A stretch of 64,000 nucleotides of DNA from Cyanophora paradoxa. Lineage: Eukaryota; Glaucocystophyceae; Cyanophorales; Cyanophoraceae. The stretch spans positions 62,001-126,000 of the forward strand of contig QPMI01000195.1 in the NCBI GenBank assembly GCA_004431415.1. Direction: 5' to 3'. Below the pieces are notes generated by a model that saw nothing but the letters and a program-made list of their open reading frames with translations, was not told the origin of the DNA and did not search any database. Shown here piece by piece: positions 41,990 to 51,194 of this stretch; positions within the stretch are counted from its first letter, which is position 1, and each line of letters opens with the position of its first letter. Both the position numbers and the translations under genes were made by a program.

Positions 41990-43378
41990 ATGGATGTTAC
42001 TCAAAATTTGCAGCGGCTCGGCCTCAAGGAGCTCCTGACAACTCCGCAGGAAGCTAAGGACTTTTTCATGAACAATGAGCTTATGTTAGGTCTAACCAGC
42101 CAAACAAAGCCTGTGCGTGTTGTTGTCAACCCAAGCAATGACTATGGAGACTGCTTCGGAAAGAGGGTTACTTATTTCCTGCCCCGGTACAATTTCCTTC
42201 AGGGGCTCGAACTGCAGTTCACCCTTCCAGAGCTGACTGCATTTACTGGTGACACTGACCTGGTTCGCACTGGGTATCTGCGGTCTGTTGGTGCTCTTGT
42301 AAAGCGAATTGAAATCAAATATGCTTCCTACAGCTACATCGTCCCTGAGGACTGGCTTGTTCACAGCGCTCTGATTTTCAATGATGATGCTCAGCTTAAA
42401 AAGAAGTACCGATCCGGTGGCTGGCTCCATGGAACACCACCTCAGGGGAGCAATCGCGCTGGAGGTATTTTCAGTGTAAAGATCCCCTGCCCCTGGGAGG
42501 GCTCAGTGCTTCCAATTGGTGCGCTATCGGGCGAGGTGTCTGTGGAGGTTTGGTTCCGTGACCGTGCCCAGGGCTTCGTTGAGACCAGCTATGGTGGTAG
42601 GTTTGTAGCAGAATATGCCGCAAACGGTGATGCCTCTAAAGATGATGGACTCGGGAGCGTAGGAGCTGCCGCTGCATCCCCTGCAAACATTGGCCAGAAT
42701 ATAACCCCCAATGTCCTCACTGTCACTCCTGCCAATCCCGAGCTATCGAATCCAAAGATTATAGCTCACTGCATCAACGTTGATGAGGCTACTTTTGCAC
42801 AGGTTATTGAAAAAGTCAAATCGTCTGGAATCGCCATTCCTGCCACTGAGGTTGGCTGGGTTGATGCTGACTCGATCACCTATGCAGGGGCTGGTGCACC
42901 TACCCGGATTAATCTGTCGCAGATCAGTGGGCTCTGCTATGGCCTTTTTGTTAGCATTCGCAAGCAGACAAATATGAACCAAACTGATGGAAAACACAGT
43001 GTCCTTAAAACTGAGGCCAATGCTCGTGACATAACTATTTCCTGCGAATTGAATGGCCAGCGACTTTATTCTAACGAGCCTGTGCCACTCTTGCAAGGTG
43101 CTGAGCTCATTGCTGATGTGTTCAAGTGCTCGAATCTCGACGCGCCTCTTAACAGATATGTTCTGAGTGGATTGCCATTTTGCATTAGTGGGGATAAATC
43201 GATCCGAAATGCAGCTCAAACTGGTTTCGTGGATCTCACCAACAGCAGCAGCTGCTTCCTGAATATCATGAATCCTGCCGCTTACGATGCAAACAACAAG
43301 ATTTACGTCCAGGTTCGCGCTCTCCTGCACACTGTCCTAATTGTTGATGCTGCGGGCCTTCGCAAGGTGAACCTCTAG
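41990..43378 (+). CDS. Major capsid protein, double jelly-roll type
   Basis: 462 residues. The ATG at 41,990 is chosen over the longer frame because TTATATAAATCG lies directly before it and the protein then begins MDVTQNLQRLGLKELL, as capsid proteins do. Jelly-roll signatures: LVKRIEIKYASYSYIVPEDW near residues 105-125, and KIPCPWEGSVLPIGALSGEV with VEVWFRD near 165-195. The latter is the conserved 'P-W-x-LPI-x-ALS' turn of double-jelly-roll capsid proteins. The second barrel ends LLHTVLIVDAAGLRKVNL. The frame is intact. Its neighbours (minor capsid, ATPase) form the usual morphogenesis cluster. Confidence 0.8.
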   Translation: MDVTQNLQRLGLKELLTTPQEAKDFFMNNELMLGLTSQTKPVRVVVNPSNDYGDCFGKRVTYFLPRYNFLQGLELQFTLPELTAFTGDTDLVRTGYLRSVGALVKRIEIKYASYSYIVPEDWLVHSALIFNDDAQLKKKYRSGGWLHGTPPQGSNRAGGIFSVKIPCPWEGSVLPIGALSGEVSVEVWFRDRAQGFVETSYGGRFVAEYAANGDASKDDGLGSVGAAAASPANIGQNITPNVLTVTPANPELSNPKIIAHCINVDEATFAQVIEKVKSSGIAIPATEVGWVDADSITYAGAGAPTRINLSQISGLCYGLFVSIRKQTNMNQTDGKHSVLKTEANARDITISCELNGQRLYSNEPVPLLQGAELIADVFKCSNLDAPLNRYVLSGLPFCISGDKSIRNAAQTGFVDLTNSSSCFLNIMNPAAYDANNKIYVQVRALLHTVLIVDAAGLRKVNL

Positions 43379-43440
43379 TCGAATTGTCGTCAGACAAGCT
43401 GCCTTGGCTGCGCCTGCGAATCTCGGTAGTTAATTTTTTG

Positions 43441-44199
43441 ATGGATCAGTCTCAAGAGCTCGCACAGTTCCAGCCGGGAGACATGAGGGTCCCTTTCAAA
43501 GCCCTATTTATATCGAAGTCCAATAGCGGCAAATCGTTCTATTGCACAAAGCATCTGCTTCGACTGCTGTATTCAAAGATCAACCGAGTCGTCGTTTTCA
43601 CTGCCACCAAATTCAATGGTGAATACTCTGCAATAACTAAAGAGCTTTACGACGATTTTCAACCCGCCATAGTTGCAGAAATCATTGATTCGCAGCGAAA
43701 GTTGATCGAAAACAAAGAGAAAGCACCGCAGATATTGCTTGTATTGGATGATCTAGTGGCCGCCTCTGAAACTGTTGATCTGCGAAACAGCAAGGCTGTA
43801 AATCGACTTTTTACGCAGGGCCGCCATTTTAATATAAGTACGATTCTTATGACGCAAAAGCTAACAGCTCTTAGTCAATCTATAAGATCAAACAGCGATT
43901 ACTGCTTTTTCTTTAGTTATTCTAATCATACCGAGCTCGAGGCGATCTATAGAGAGTTCAGTCATCTCCCAAAAGATAAGTTCATCGCCTTGTTCGAGAC
44001 TTGGGCGCATGATTATCAGTGCCTAGTCCTGGATGGAACTAAGTATGATACGGCCTGGTACGTTGATAAAGCCGTTGAAGATAAGAGCTTTCGTTTTACT
44101 AAATGGCTTAGACAAAAAGACGAAGAAGACCTGCGCCCTAAGACCGAAGAGTCATCGCCTGTTGTCTCTAAAAAGAAGCGTTTTAAAATCTTACCATAA
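43441..44199 (+). CDS. FtsK/HerA-type genome-packaging ATPase
   Basis: 252 residues from the ATG at 43,441; a longer frame lacks an ATG. Walker A is SKSNSGKS at residues 25-32 and Walker B ILLVLDD at 98-104. RHFNISTILMTQKL followed by SLRSN-like LSQSIRSNSDYCF gives the sensor/arginine-finger region of the A32-like family. It pumps DNA into preformed capsids in Polintons, adenovirus-like and large DNA viruses. The C-terminal tail is basic (SKKKRFKILP). It starts 62 bp after the capsid gene. Confidence 0.85.
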   Translation: MDQSQELAQFQPGDMRVPFKALFISKSNSGKSFYCTKHLLRLLYSKINRVVVFTATKFNGEYSAITKELYDDFQPAIVAEIIDSQRKLIENKEKAPQILLVLDDLVAASETVDLRNSKAVNRLFTQGRHFNISTILMTQKLTALSQSIRSNSDYCFFFSYSNHTELEAIYREFSHLPKDKFIALFETWAHDYQCLVLDGTKYDTAWYVDKAVEDKSFRFTKWLRQKDEEDLRPKTEESSPVVSKKKRFKILP

Positions 44200-44208
44200 G
44201 AAAATAAG

Positions 44209-44874
44209 ATGGGCAGAGGCATTCCTAAAAAGGGTTATCGCGAACGACGCAAGATTAATCCTGCTGAGTCAAACGTCGCCAGACAAGCTGGCTCGCCTGC
44301 GGCGCCACTAGTTGAAAGCGGCTCAACTGAGGGCGCAGCTGTTGCTGATCCTAGCGGTGAGCTAGCTAGTGACCCCCGTCTAAATGCACCTGTAGCTAAA
44401 ACGATTGCCTCCGCAGCTGCTAATGCCAGTGCAACCGATGACCGTCACGCCCAGGCTAAAACTGTAACTGAAATGCAGTCCGATATCGATGAGGATGCAG
44501 CCCGGATCATTCGTGCGATGGCGTCTGAACCGAGATACTCCGGTCCAAAAATCAAGACAGCAACAGTATCAAAGAGTCAGATCGAGGAACTAACAGCTAA
44601 ATTGCGAGATCTCGAGGCTCGATCGGCTAATATCGAATCATACGTTAAGGAAAAGCAAGAGAGAGCAAAGATCCGCGACATGTTGCGCAGCGAAATGTTT
44701 AAGCACAGACCCATGGACGTGCCGGATTTGCGGTATCTGAAAAACGAAAAAGGCAAAGCTGAGCAATCGCTTGACTCTGCCGAAGTAAAGCCAGCTACGC
44801 CCAATATTTCTGAGCCAAACGCTATTGGGTCACAACTGAAGGGAGCTCTTGGGGGGAGACGGATTCGTCTGTGA
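44209..44874 (+). CDS. Coiled-coil virion/assembly protein, unknown
   Basis: 221 residues starting MGRGIPKKGYRERRKI. Basic N-terminus, an Ala-rich middle and a central coiled coil (QIEELTAKLRDLEARSANIE). It lies 9 bp after the ATPase, so probably co-transcribed with the packaging cluster. Function unknown; a scaffold or core protein would fit its place. Its 3' end overlaps the convergent gene by 53 bp. Confidence 0.55.
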   Translation: MGRGIPKKGYRERRKINPAESNVARQAGSPAAPLVESGSTEGAAVADPSGELASDPRLNAPVAKTIASAAANASATDDRHAQAKTVTEMQSDIDEDAARIIRAMASEPRYSGPKIKTATVSKSQIEELTAKLRDLEARSANIESYVKEKQERAKIRDMLRSEMFKHRPMDVPDLRYLKNEKGKAEQSLDSAEVKPATPNISEPNAIGSQLKGALGGRRIRL

Positions 44875-45088
44875 AATCTGGTAGGTCAGGTAGTTCAACT
44901 GTAGGACGTCGCTGATGCAGAGTCGCATCTTCTAATTGACAAATCTCAAAAGCCCGCTGCAATTCCCTTTTATCGTATTCACGGAGATGGTCCCAAGACA
45001 TTAACCATTCGGCATATTTTGGATCGGTTAAAACTACCTTAAGGTGAGTCTCTCCTCGGTACTTTCCAAATCGAATTGTTCCTGGCAT
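44822..45088 (-). CDS. Small protein with exonuclease-X-C-terminal/DUF3820-like motif
   Basis: 88 residues. MPGTIRFGKYRGETHLKVVL followed by DPKYAEWLMSW matches the short 'FGKYRG-x-x-V-x-DP-x-Y-x-x-WL' pattern that I know from DUF3820 and the C-terminus of exonuclease X-like proteins, often in viruses. TATAAAGCAAA precedes the ATG. The tail is acidic. Probably nucleic-acid binding; not proven. Confidence 0.5.
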   Translation of the reverse strand: MPGTIRFGKYRGETHLKVVLTDPKYAEWLMSWDHLREYDKRELQRAFEICQLEDATLHQRRPTVELPDLPDFTDESVSPQELPSVVTQ

Positions 45089-45189
45089 TTTGCTTTATAG
45101 AAACCGCTACGATTTATTTTTTCGATTTGAACGCGCCATAAACGTTTCTCGAATTTCTTTCCTATATATCAATCACAGACCCACTCATA

Positions 45190-45507
45190 ATGGACAGTGC
45201 TGAATTCACGACTGCTTCCCGTCCACGAGGCAGGCCTCGCAAGAATATCGAGAAGCCCGTGCACATACGTACTGAGGTTACGCCAGAGATACTTGCAGAG
45301 AGGCGCAAAAGACGTGCAGAGCTGCAGCGAAAGCGATACCATGAAAATCCAGAATACCGGCAGCGGCAGATTGCTGTCTCCCGTCAATATAATCTTGCAC
45401 ACCCTGAACGAAAACTGGACAACGACCGAAAATACCGAGAGCGAAGGCGCACTGAAATTAGGTCGCTAATTGCGGCGGGCATAGTTTCCAGCGACCTTAC
45501 TGCCTAA
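45190..45507 (+). CDS. Basic AT-hook-like DNA-binding protein
   Basis: 105 residues. RPRGRPRKN at residues 11-19 is a classic AT hook. It is followed by a strongly basic helical region (ERRKRRAELQRKRYHENPEY) and HPERKLDNDRKYRERRRTE. The second part resembles TPERKLEQNRRYKKS in the gene near the right end. Possibly a regulator or chromatin-like core protein. Overlaps the integrase gene tail to tail by 42 bp. Confidence 0.55.
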   Translation: MDSAEFTTASRPRGRPRKNIEKPVHIRTEVTPEILAERRKRRAELQRKRYHENPEYRQRQIAVSRQYNLAHPERKLDNDRKYRERRRTEIRSLIAAGIVSSDLTA

Positions 45508-46395
45508 TCGCAGCGAAGGCTCCCCTGCAACCTCTAGCTTCTTGAGCTCACGAGCTTGCCGACTCTGACCGCTGTATTTTTTCGTTTCAATTAGACCCTC
45601 GCGCCGTAGCTGTCGCTCTTGCTTTGCCTTGGCCGCAGCTTGTTCTATTTTTGACTGATTCGGAAGCTGTCTCGGGGCTCGAATTTCTGAAGGCTTGATT
45701 CTACGGCTTAATATCTGTCCCTCTTTGGTTGCGACCCTTATTCGGTTCCTGTCCTGCCCAACGACTGTGTACGTCTCCTTGCTCCGTTTCGTAGTTCCCT
45801 TCGCAAAAATGCTGCTCTTAGGCTCCAGTATCTGCACCTCAGTCCCTGGCTTTGGTAGATTCAACGCGTCTCTCTCAATGTCGTTCTGTCGTTGACGCAC
45901 CTGGTGCAGCTGGGCAGCGACCTGCGGGTGATCTCGCATCCAGGCTGGTGAATACTCTCTGCCAAAAGAGCTGTGTTTTGTTTGATTGTATGCCTTGATC
46001 AAAGCAGGCAGCCGGGAGAGAAAATTCGGCGACCCTCGTTCCTCTGTGTCTGCCTGAATCAGGGCTCGCAATGTCCGTGCGAATCGATCGATGATCCCTA
46101 GCTTGTCGCCTTTCGATATGTGATCATCCTTAGCGACGTCAGTGTGCATCGAAAATGAATTCTCTTCGGCCATTGCCCGCACAGCAGCCGTATTAAAGCC
46201 ATTGTCGCCCGAAAAACCCCAGATCCCCGGCAGCTGAGCGATGAATTTCGGAATCTGTTTAGCATCTTCAAGCTTTCTGACAACTGCGAATCGAGTTGCA
46301 ATCTCAATCGCTGCAAATAGTCGAAAACGTCCTATGAAAAGTATGTCGACTTGATATGCCCCTGGTGGAGCAGTAATTTTAAATGAGGGCGCCAT
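45466..46395 (-). CDS. Retroviral-type (rve) integrase
   Basis: 309 residues. Catalytic core: Asp17 in YQVDILFIG, Asp64 in FSGDNGFN and Asp103 in LGIIDRFARTL, spaced D-D-38-D with Asp in place of the usual Glu. A C-terminal basic SH3-like region (TYTVVGQDRNRIRV, SRRIKPSEIRAP) follows. The N-terminal HHCC zinc module is missing because the ATG overlaps the polymerase stop (TAATG). Other Polinton-group integrases can also show Asp at the third site, as I recall. It fits the 6-bp target duplication. Confidence 0.83.
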   Translation of the reverse strand: MAPSFKITAPPGAYQVDILFIGRFRLFAAIEIATRFAVVRKLEDAKQIPKFIAQLPGIWGFSGDNGFNTAAVRAMAEENSFSMHTDVAKDDHISKGDKLGIIDRFARTLRALIQADTEERGSPNFLSRLPALIKAYNQTKHSSFGREYSPAWMRDHPQVAAQLHQVRQRQNDIERDALNLPKPGTEVQILEPKSSIFAKGTTKRSKETYTVVGQDRNRIRVATKEGQILSRRIKPSEIRAPRQLPNQSKIEQAAAKAKQERQLRREGLIETKKYSGQSRQARELKKLEVAGEPSLRLGSKVAGNYARRN

Positions 46396-47789
46396 TAGTT
46401 ATTTGAAAGATTTTTAAAGTGACCTATCGCCCTGGTGTTCACACCATCCTCGCACAGGAATCGCTTGGTATCAAGCGGGTGCAGGGCTTGCTTTGACGTC
46501 TGCTGTAGCCAGATCTGGTGTTGCTTCGATCTGAAGCCGAGAATCCCCTCTACGTTGCATGATTTGCCCCCAAAGATGCAGTCGTAGTATCGCTCTCGTG
46601 TCAGCGAGCTGCTGAACGTCTTGTTAACGCCCTTGCACTTGTGCACTTCTGATTCCTCTGTGCTCATATAGTACGATTTCGGTCGGTTCGCGATCCACTC
46701 AAGCATTTGCCTGCCGCCACACTCGTCCTTGAACAGCCCGGGAACCTTGCCCATCGATCGTAGTCGCTGCACTTCAGCTGCTGGCATCCCCTCGAAGAAC
46801 GGGTGACTCGTAGGGTATTCACTGACATCTAGCTCGCATTTGATTTTGCGAAGGTCCTCGTATAAATTTTCGGTCTCAATCTGAATTATGAGACTGTCTG
46901 TATCTGTTCCAAGTAGCTTAAGCCGCTGGCCCCAGAGCGGTTTGAGCACCTGGTAGTAAAACCGATACATGTGCAGCTTTGACAAATCAAGGATTGCGAA
47001 CCCACAGTAGATCGGTTTGTTGAGTGTGTATTCGCTCTTTCGCTTATTTACGTACACCAAGTTCTCGTCATAGACAGCGACCTGTCTCAAGCGATTTGGC
47101 TCTGTGTTGATTTTCGCTAGTCGTTCTCCTGATGTCACATGCTCGGAATTGCAGTGCTTGCGCACGTTCTCCATCGTTTTCCCAAATACCGCATTATTTA
47201 GTAGCTTGTAGAGATCTTTTTCATACGGGAATTCCGCCTGCTTTCGCTTCAGAGTGTTCAAATCGATATAGCTCTCAAGCCATGCACTTTGCTCGAACGA
47301 AAGCACTCTGTGTATTTTAGAAACAACCATCCCCATCGACACATAAAACTGCAGCACTCGTGCATCCACTACGTAATTCTTCTTCGGCAGCAAGTTTGGA
47401 ACTAGCTTTGGCGTTCTCTCGATCCCGCTTAGTTTTTCGTTTTCAATTGATGCTTGCTGCGTTGCCGATAGGTGCTCTTTTGCAATGCACATGCGCTCGG
47501 GAGCTAGCGGATAATCGCTGAAATACTCGTGCAGCTCTTCAGGGCAATGCATGTCAACCTCCAGAGCGAACCCTCGTGGACCGTTTGCATCAAGCTCGCT
47601 AATATACTGACCAGGGTCGACTCCCTCCTGCAGCTTCACCCAGCAAAACCCTCCTGTAGGAAGTTTCTGTTTCATTGCCAAACCGTACAAATTGTTTGCG
47701 TCGAGATATAATAGCCATGACTTAGGTTTCGATGCATCGAACGAGCTCAAAAAGCAGTTGTTTGCTGCCGCATAGCGTGTTGATATCAT
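46395..47789 (-). CDS. polB: DNA polymerase B (protein-primed), C-terminal part
   Basis: 464 codons in one frame holding the palm and thumb. Motif A LYLDANNLYGLAM, motif B KLLNNAVFGKTMEN and motif C GTDTDSLI are complete and carry the catalytic aspartates. IYCGFAILDLSKLHMYRFYY is a further hallmark of protein-primed (DNA_pol_B_2) enzymes. It is the downstream piece of the gene that begins at 50,430; a shift of frame near 47,800 separates it from the preceding stretch. Confidence 0.85.
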   Translation of the reverse strand: MISTRYAAANNCFLSSFDASKPKSWLLYLDANNLYGLAMKQKLPTGGFCWVKLQEGVDPGQYISELDANGPRGFALEVDMHCPEELHEYFSDYPLAPERMCIAKEHLSATQQASIENEKLSGIERTPKLVPNLLPKKNYVVDARVLQFYVSMGMVVSKIHRVLSFEQSAWLESYIDLNTLKRKQAEFPYEKDLYKLLNNAVFGKTMENVRKHCNSEHVTSGERLAKINTEPNRLRQVAVYDENLVYVNKRKSEYTLNKPIYCGFAILDLSKLHMYRFYYQVLKPLWGQRLKLLGTDTDSLIIQIETENLYEDLRKIKCELDVSEYPTSHPFFEGMPAAEVQRLRSMGKVPGLFKDECGGRQMLEWIANRPKSYYMSTEESEVHKCKGVNKTFSSSLTRERYYDCIFGGKSCNVEGILGFRSKQHQIWLQQTSKQALHPLDTKRFLCEDGVNTRAIGHFKNLSNN

Positions 47790-47910
47790 GCTGATTCCTC
47801 CCGAATCCCTTTCTCAATAAAGCGGTGCATATCCTCCTGTCCTTCGTGAAACAGCTCCAGTTGCTGGCCAGTGTGTTTCAAAGCTGCTTGCCATGAGAAC
47901 CCAGGAATGC

Positions 47911-50430
47911 TCATAAAGTAGCTGGGGTCCAGCTTGTACGTCTCCATACACGTGTCCGGTAGTTTTCAAAGACGTCTGCTAGTAAAGCTATGTCTGTCTT
48001 CATGTACTCCATTGTATAATCAGCCATTGTCCTGCAACCAAGCTCACGCCAGACCGACTGAGCGTGGGCATAATCATCCCGAGAGCACTTCGACTGCTTT
48101 AGCTCATTGTAAAATTGGCGGCGCCCTGGTAGTGATGTCTCTGCAAGACGATCCCAGCCAGTAATGTACTTGTATGGATAGACACCCTTGCGCGTCATTA
48201 GTTTGAACCGTGTCTCATCCTCATGCAGTGCACGCGTGATTTTCTTTTTCTCATCAGGTACTGCAGCCGCAAGGCTATCGAGACTGCCCTGCAGGTGCTG
48301 AGCAGAGTCACGGAAAACGTAAATGCCGTATGTGAACTGTGAAATGCGCTCGCTGTTCTGAAACACCTGGTCAAACTTCGTTGACAGTAACTCACGAGGA
48401 CGTAGTGTGCGCTCAAGCCGCTTCCTTGCATTTTTCGCATGATCTGCGCTCAGCTCACGCCCTGCGTATTTGGCTTGAAACTGGCGCTCAACCTCGGCTC
48501 TGAATGCATTTTCGGCGACTTTCCGCCGGTTATAGCCCGCTGCCAGAGCCCTCACTAATAGGTGAAAGTCAAATCCTCGGCCATTGTGAAAGAAGATTGG
48601 CACAGCGGCAGCTTTTGCTCGTCGCCTGTTGCAGGCCCTGCATGCCGCTCCAAGGTACTGCCCAGAATCATGGCAATGATCACGATGTTTATCTTTGCCT
48701 CCTTTGAACTCGCTTCCACACATATAGCACGTTTCTGCTGCCTGAAAGGAGCGCTCTTGCGCCTGCGTAATCTGCATCGGCGCTTCCTCCTCCAAAATTC
48801 CCTTAAACTGCGGCTCCTTTTCATCGAGCCAAGCAATAAATGCCTCTGCAGACTCCTCAGTTGGGCTGCCCATATGCGAGAACCAAAAATGCTCCTGTCG
48901 CCTCGGCTCTGAATTTTCAACGCTGTCTGCAGTTGCATTCGTCCCTTGATTTTGTCCCTTGTTTACTACGACTAAGCAGCCGATCGAAGCTATCGCGTGG
49001 ACTCCTAGCTGCTTCGTCTTTGCTGGACTCTCGGTCTGCAAAACAGGTAGAGTCATTGTTTCCGAGTCAGCATATCCAACAAGCCTTTGCCGAATCGTCT
49101 TCTCGAAGCTGTTGAATTTTATAAAGTGCTCGCCCTTTTTCGGAAGCACATCCCTTGCGTGCTCATCTCGATCAAGGCACCGGTCGTATTTAAGATGATT
49201 TTGAAAGGCCTCGTCTGAGCCAAAGCCGCACTGGCATGCCAGGCAATAGTGCTTCGCATTCGACCCATGCTTTCCAAACAGGCGCGATATGTTCTTTATC
49301 CACAAATAATGTCCCACATCATTCCCGTCGCCTGCTGGCACGTACAGTATGGGTATAGCATCCGTTGCTGCGCTTATGTGGATTGGAATGACGTCTTGCT
49401 TGTCTAGCGCAGTCGTGTAGACGCAGAGCTTAACATTATTCGCACACTCAAATTTGCTGAACATTTTCGAATCGAGTGGCGTCGGATACGTGAGCATCGT
49501 ACAATCTAGCGATGCCTCGTGCTGCCGATAGCTTCCTGCATGCCTCGAATCCACCCCTGGGGCCAGCGGATTGCGCGCTGCGAGGACAGCATATTTAAAG
49601 CACTCGTTGTTTGGTGCATTGATATTGATCAAGGCCTGCTTCAGTGCAAGCCAGCTTGGAAGTACAAACCCGCGTCCGCGGCCACCCATACGCCTGAAGT
49701 ATCTAATCGCGGTAAAGCGTAGCTTAATCCACGTCTCGAAGGCGGAAGAATCACGGCTCTTTTCCTGCGCAATAGTATCTAGCTCCTCCAGCTGTGAGCG
49801 GATCGCCTCAACAATGTCTGACCCTGGGAGTATGCGGTAAAATTTCCTGTGCTCAATGACTACTGCAAGCGCTGAGTCCTCGTTAGGCTTGCGATAGAGT
49901 CCGACTCCTGAGACCTGCAAAGCTATGCCCATTCGATCCTGACTTGCTAATTCTTGCTGCACGCTCGCAAATGCCACTGCGCCTGCTCTGAACCTCGCAT
50001 TATTTTCGAGCTGCGCCTGCATCGACGTGACTCGGCCTGTTCCACGTGAGGGCCGGTACTCCCAGTCAGCATATGTCCCGTTCAGCGCTGTACGTGTCGT
50101 CACTGTGCCGTCCTCCTCTGCAATTTCAGTTTCGCTGAACTCGCTCACGCTCGGATCGGGCAGCTCTGAAAATCCTGCTACAATCCCCTCAGCAATAGCA
50201 AGCTCTAGCCGTGCAGCTGCAACTGGTCTCGGCGGCCTCGGTACTGTTGACAGCTCGTTCAAAAGTGATGCGTATTTTTGTAGTGTCGGCAGTCGCGTGC
50301 GTGAGCCACTCGCACTGATGCGCTGCAGTTTGTTTCTAAATTGTCCATGAATAAACCTGCGATTGTACAAAACCTCGGCCTGGCCTGCTATCTGCTCTTT
50401 GAGCCGCGCGATCTCAAACCGTCGCTCCAT
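47911..50430 (-). CDS. polB: DNA polymerase B (protein-primed), N-terminal/exonuclease part
   Basis: 839 codons. The N-terminal part is the Polinton-type extension (ECFKYAVLAARNP, GHYLWIKNISRLFGKHG, paired Cys motif CLACQCGFGSDEAF). Next is a treble-clef HNH/endonuclease-VII-like insert (CYMCGSEF, HRDHCHDSGQYLGAACRACN). Exonuclease motifs follow: FHNGRGFDFHLL (Exo II) and YMKTDIALLADVFENYR (Exo III). The KGVYPYKYITGWDRL loop is typical of the family. The frame is lost just after Exo III (about 47,950) and again near 47,800, each at a short G run. The gene is therefore inactive unless these are sequencing indels. Total original length about 1,345 residues. Confidence 0.83.
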   Translation of the reverse strand: MERRFEIARLKEQIAGQAEVLYNRRFIHGQFRNKLQRISASGSRTRLPTLQKYASLLNELSTVPRPPRPVAAARLELAIAEGIVAGFSELPDPSVSEFSETEIAEEDGTVTTRTALNGTYADWEYRPSRGTGRVTSMQAQLENNARFRAGAVAFASVQQELASQDRMGIALQVSGVGLYRKPNEDSALAVVIEHRKFYRILPGSDIVEAIRSQLEELDTIAQEKSRDSSAFETWIKLRFTAIRYFRRMGGRGRGFVLPSWLALKQALININAPNNECFKYAVLAARNPLAPGVDSRHAGSYRQHEASLDCTMLTYPTPLDSKMFSKFECANNVKLCVYTTALDKQDVIPIHISAATDAIPILYVPAGDGNDVGHYLWIKNISRLFGKHGSNAKHYCLACQCGFGSDEAFQNHLKYDRCLDRDEHARDVLPKKGEHFIKFNSFEKTIRQRLVGYADSETMTLPVLQTESPAKTKQLGVHAIASIGCLVVVNKGQNQGTNATADSVENSEPRRQEHFWFSHMGSPTEESAEAFIAWLDEKEPQFKGILEEEAPMQITQAQERSFQAAETCYMCGSEFKGGKDKHRDHCHDSGQYLGAACRACNRRRAKAAAVPIFFHNGRGFDFHLLVRALAAGYNRRKVAENAFRAEVERQFQAKYAGRELSADHAKNARKRLERTLRPRELLSTKFDQVFQNSERISQFTYGIYVFRDSAQHLQGSLDSLAAAVPDEKKKITRALHEDETRFKLMTRKGVYPYKYITGWDRLAETSLPGRRQFYNELKQSKCSRDDYAHAQSVWRELGCRTMADYTMEYMKTDIALLADVFENYRTRVWRRTSWTPATL

Positions 50431-51186
50431 TTAACAATAGCGCTCCAAAAGATTTTCAGAGAAAGCGCGCAACCAACCGCTCGTTCCTATAGGGCGGTGC
50501 GATTCCTTTATAACATGTCACTGAGGCACATTGTGTGGTAGATCGCAGCTGGTGCTGCTTGGAAAACTGATAGCTGAGTTGGCGCTCTTGCCGCAGCGAT
50601 GTAAAAGCATACGCAAATGCATTTAAATTCGAATTCTAGTAGCGCTTATAACACTACAGTAAGCAGTCTTAGAAGGCATGACGTTTTGACCCCGTAAACC
50701 ACGGTTCCTCGCGACTGAGATCGAATTGGACCAAGCCGCTAAGTATGCTACAGTTTTATGATCTATAAGTACGAAATCCGCAGCGATCGTGTTCAGGCGC
50801 AGCAGCGTTGCTGAGATTCTTAATCGTCGGGTTTGACGACTAAAATGTATGGCGGCTTGACCTCATCACAGAAGCGCACAGGGCGCCGGCCAAAGCGTAC
50901 GCATGCTTAGTATGATGCGAAAGAACGATAAAACAAGCCTCCAGCGCTGGGCGCCGCAGCAGTTCCGAGCTTTTGAACGTTTTGCCCCGAGACGTTCACC
51001 CTAGCCGGCGTGAGCTTGACGGCTTGGTCTTCGGCTCGGTCTCCGGGATCCGGCTTGGATCCGACTCGGTCTCCGGGATCCGGCTTGGATCCGGCTTGAG
51101 CTTGGCGGACGTGACGCGCGCCGAAAGGACGAGTCTGGAAGCTTCCCGGACGTGACGGCCTGGAAGTTTAGGAAGCTTCTCCGTTC
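50431..51186. other. Non-coding right-arm region
   Basis: About 750 bp upstream of the polymerase gene. It contains a 30-bp tandem pair CTCGGTCTCCGGGATCCGGC (51,038 and 51,068 region) and CTATAAAGTG at 51,184. No convincing gene; could hold promoters for the divergent polymerase and right-end gene. Confidence 0.45.
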
Positions 51187-51194
51187 TATAAAGT

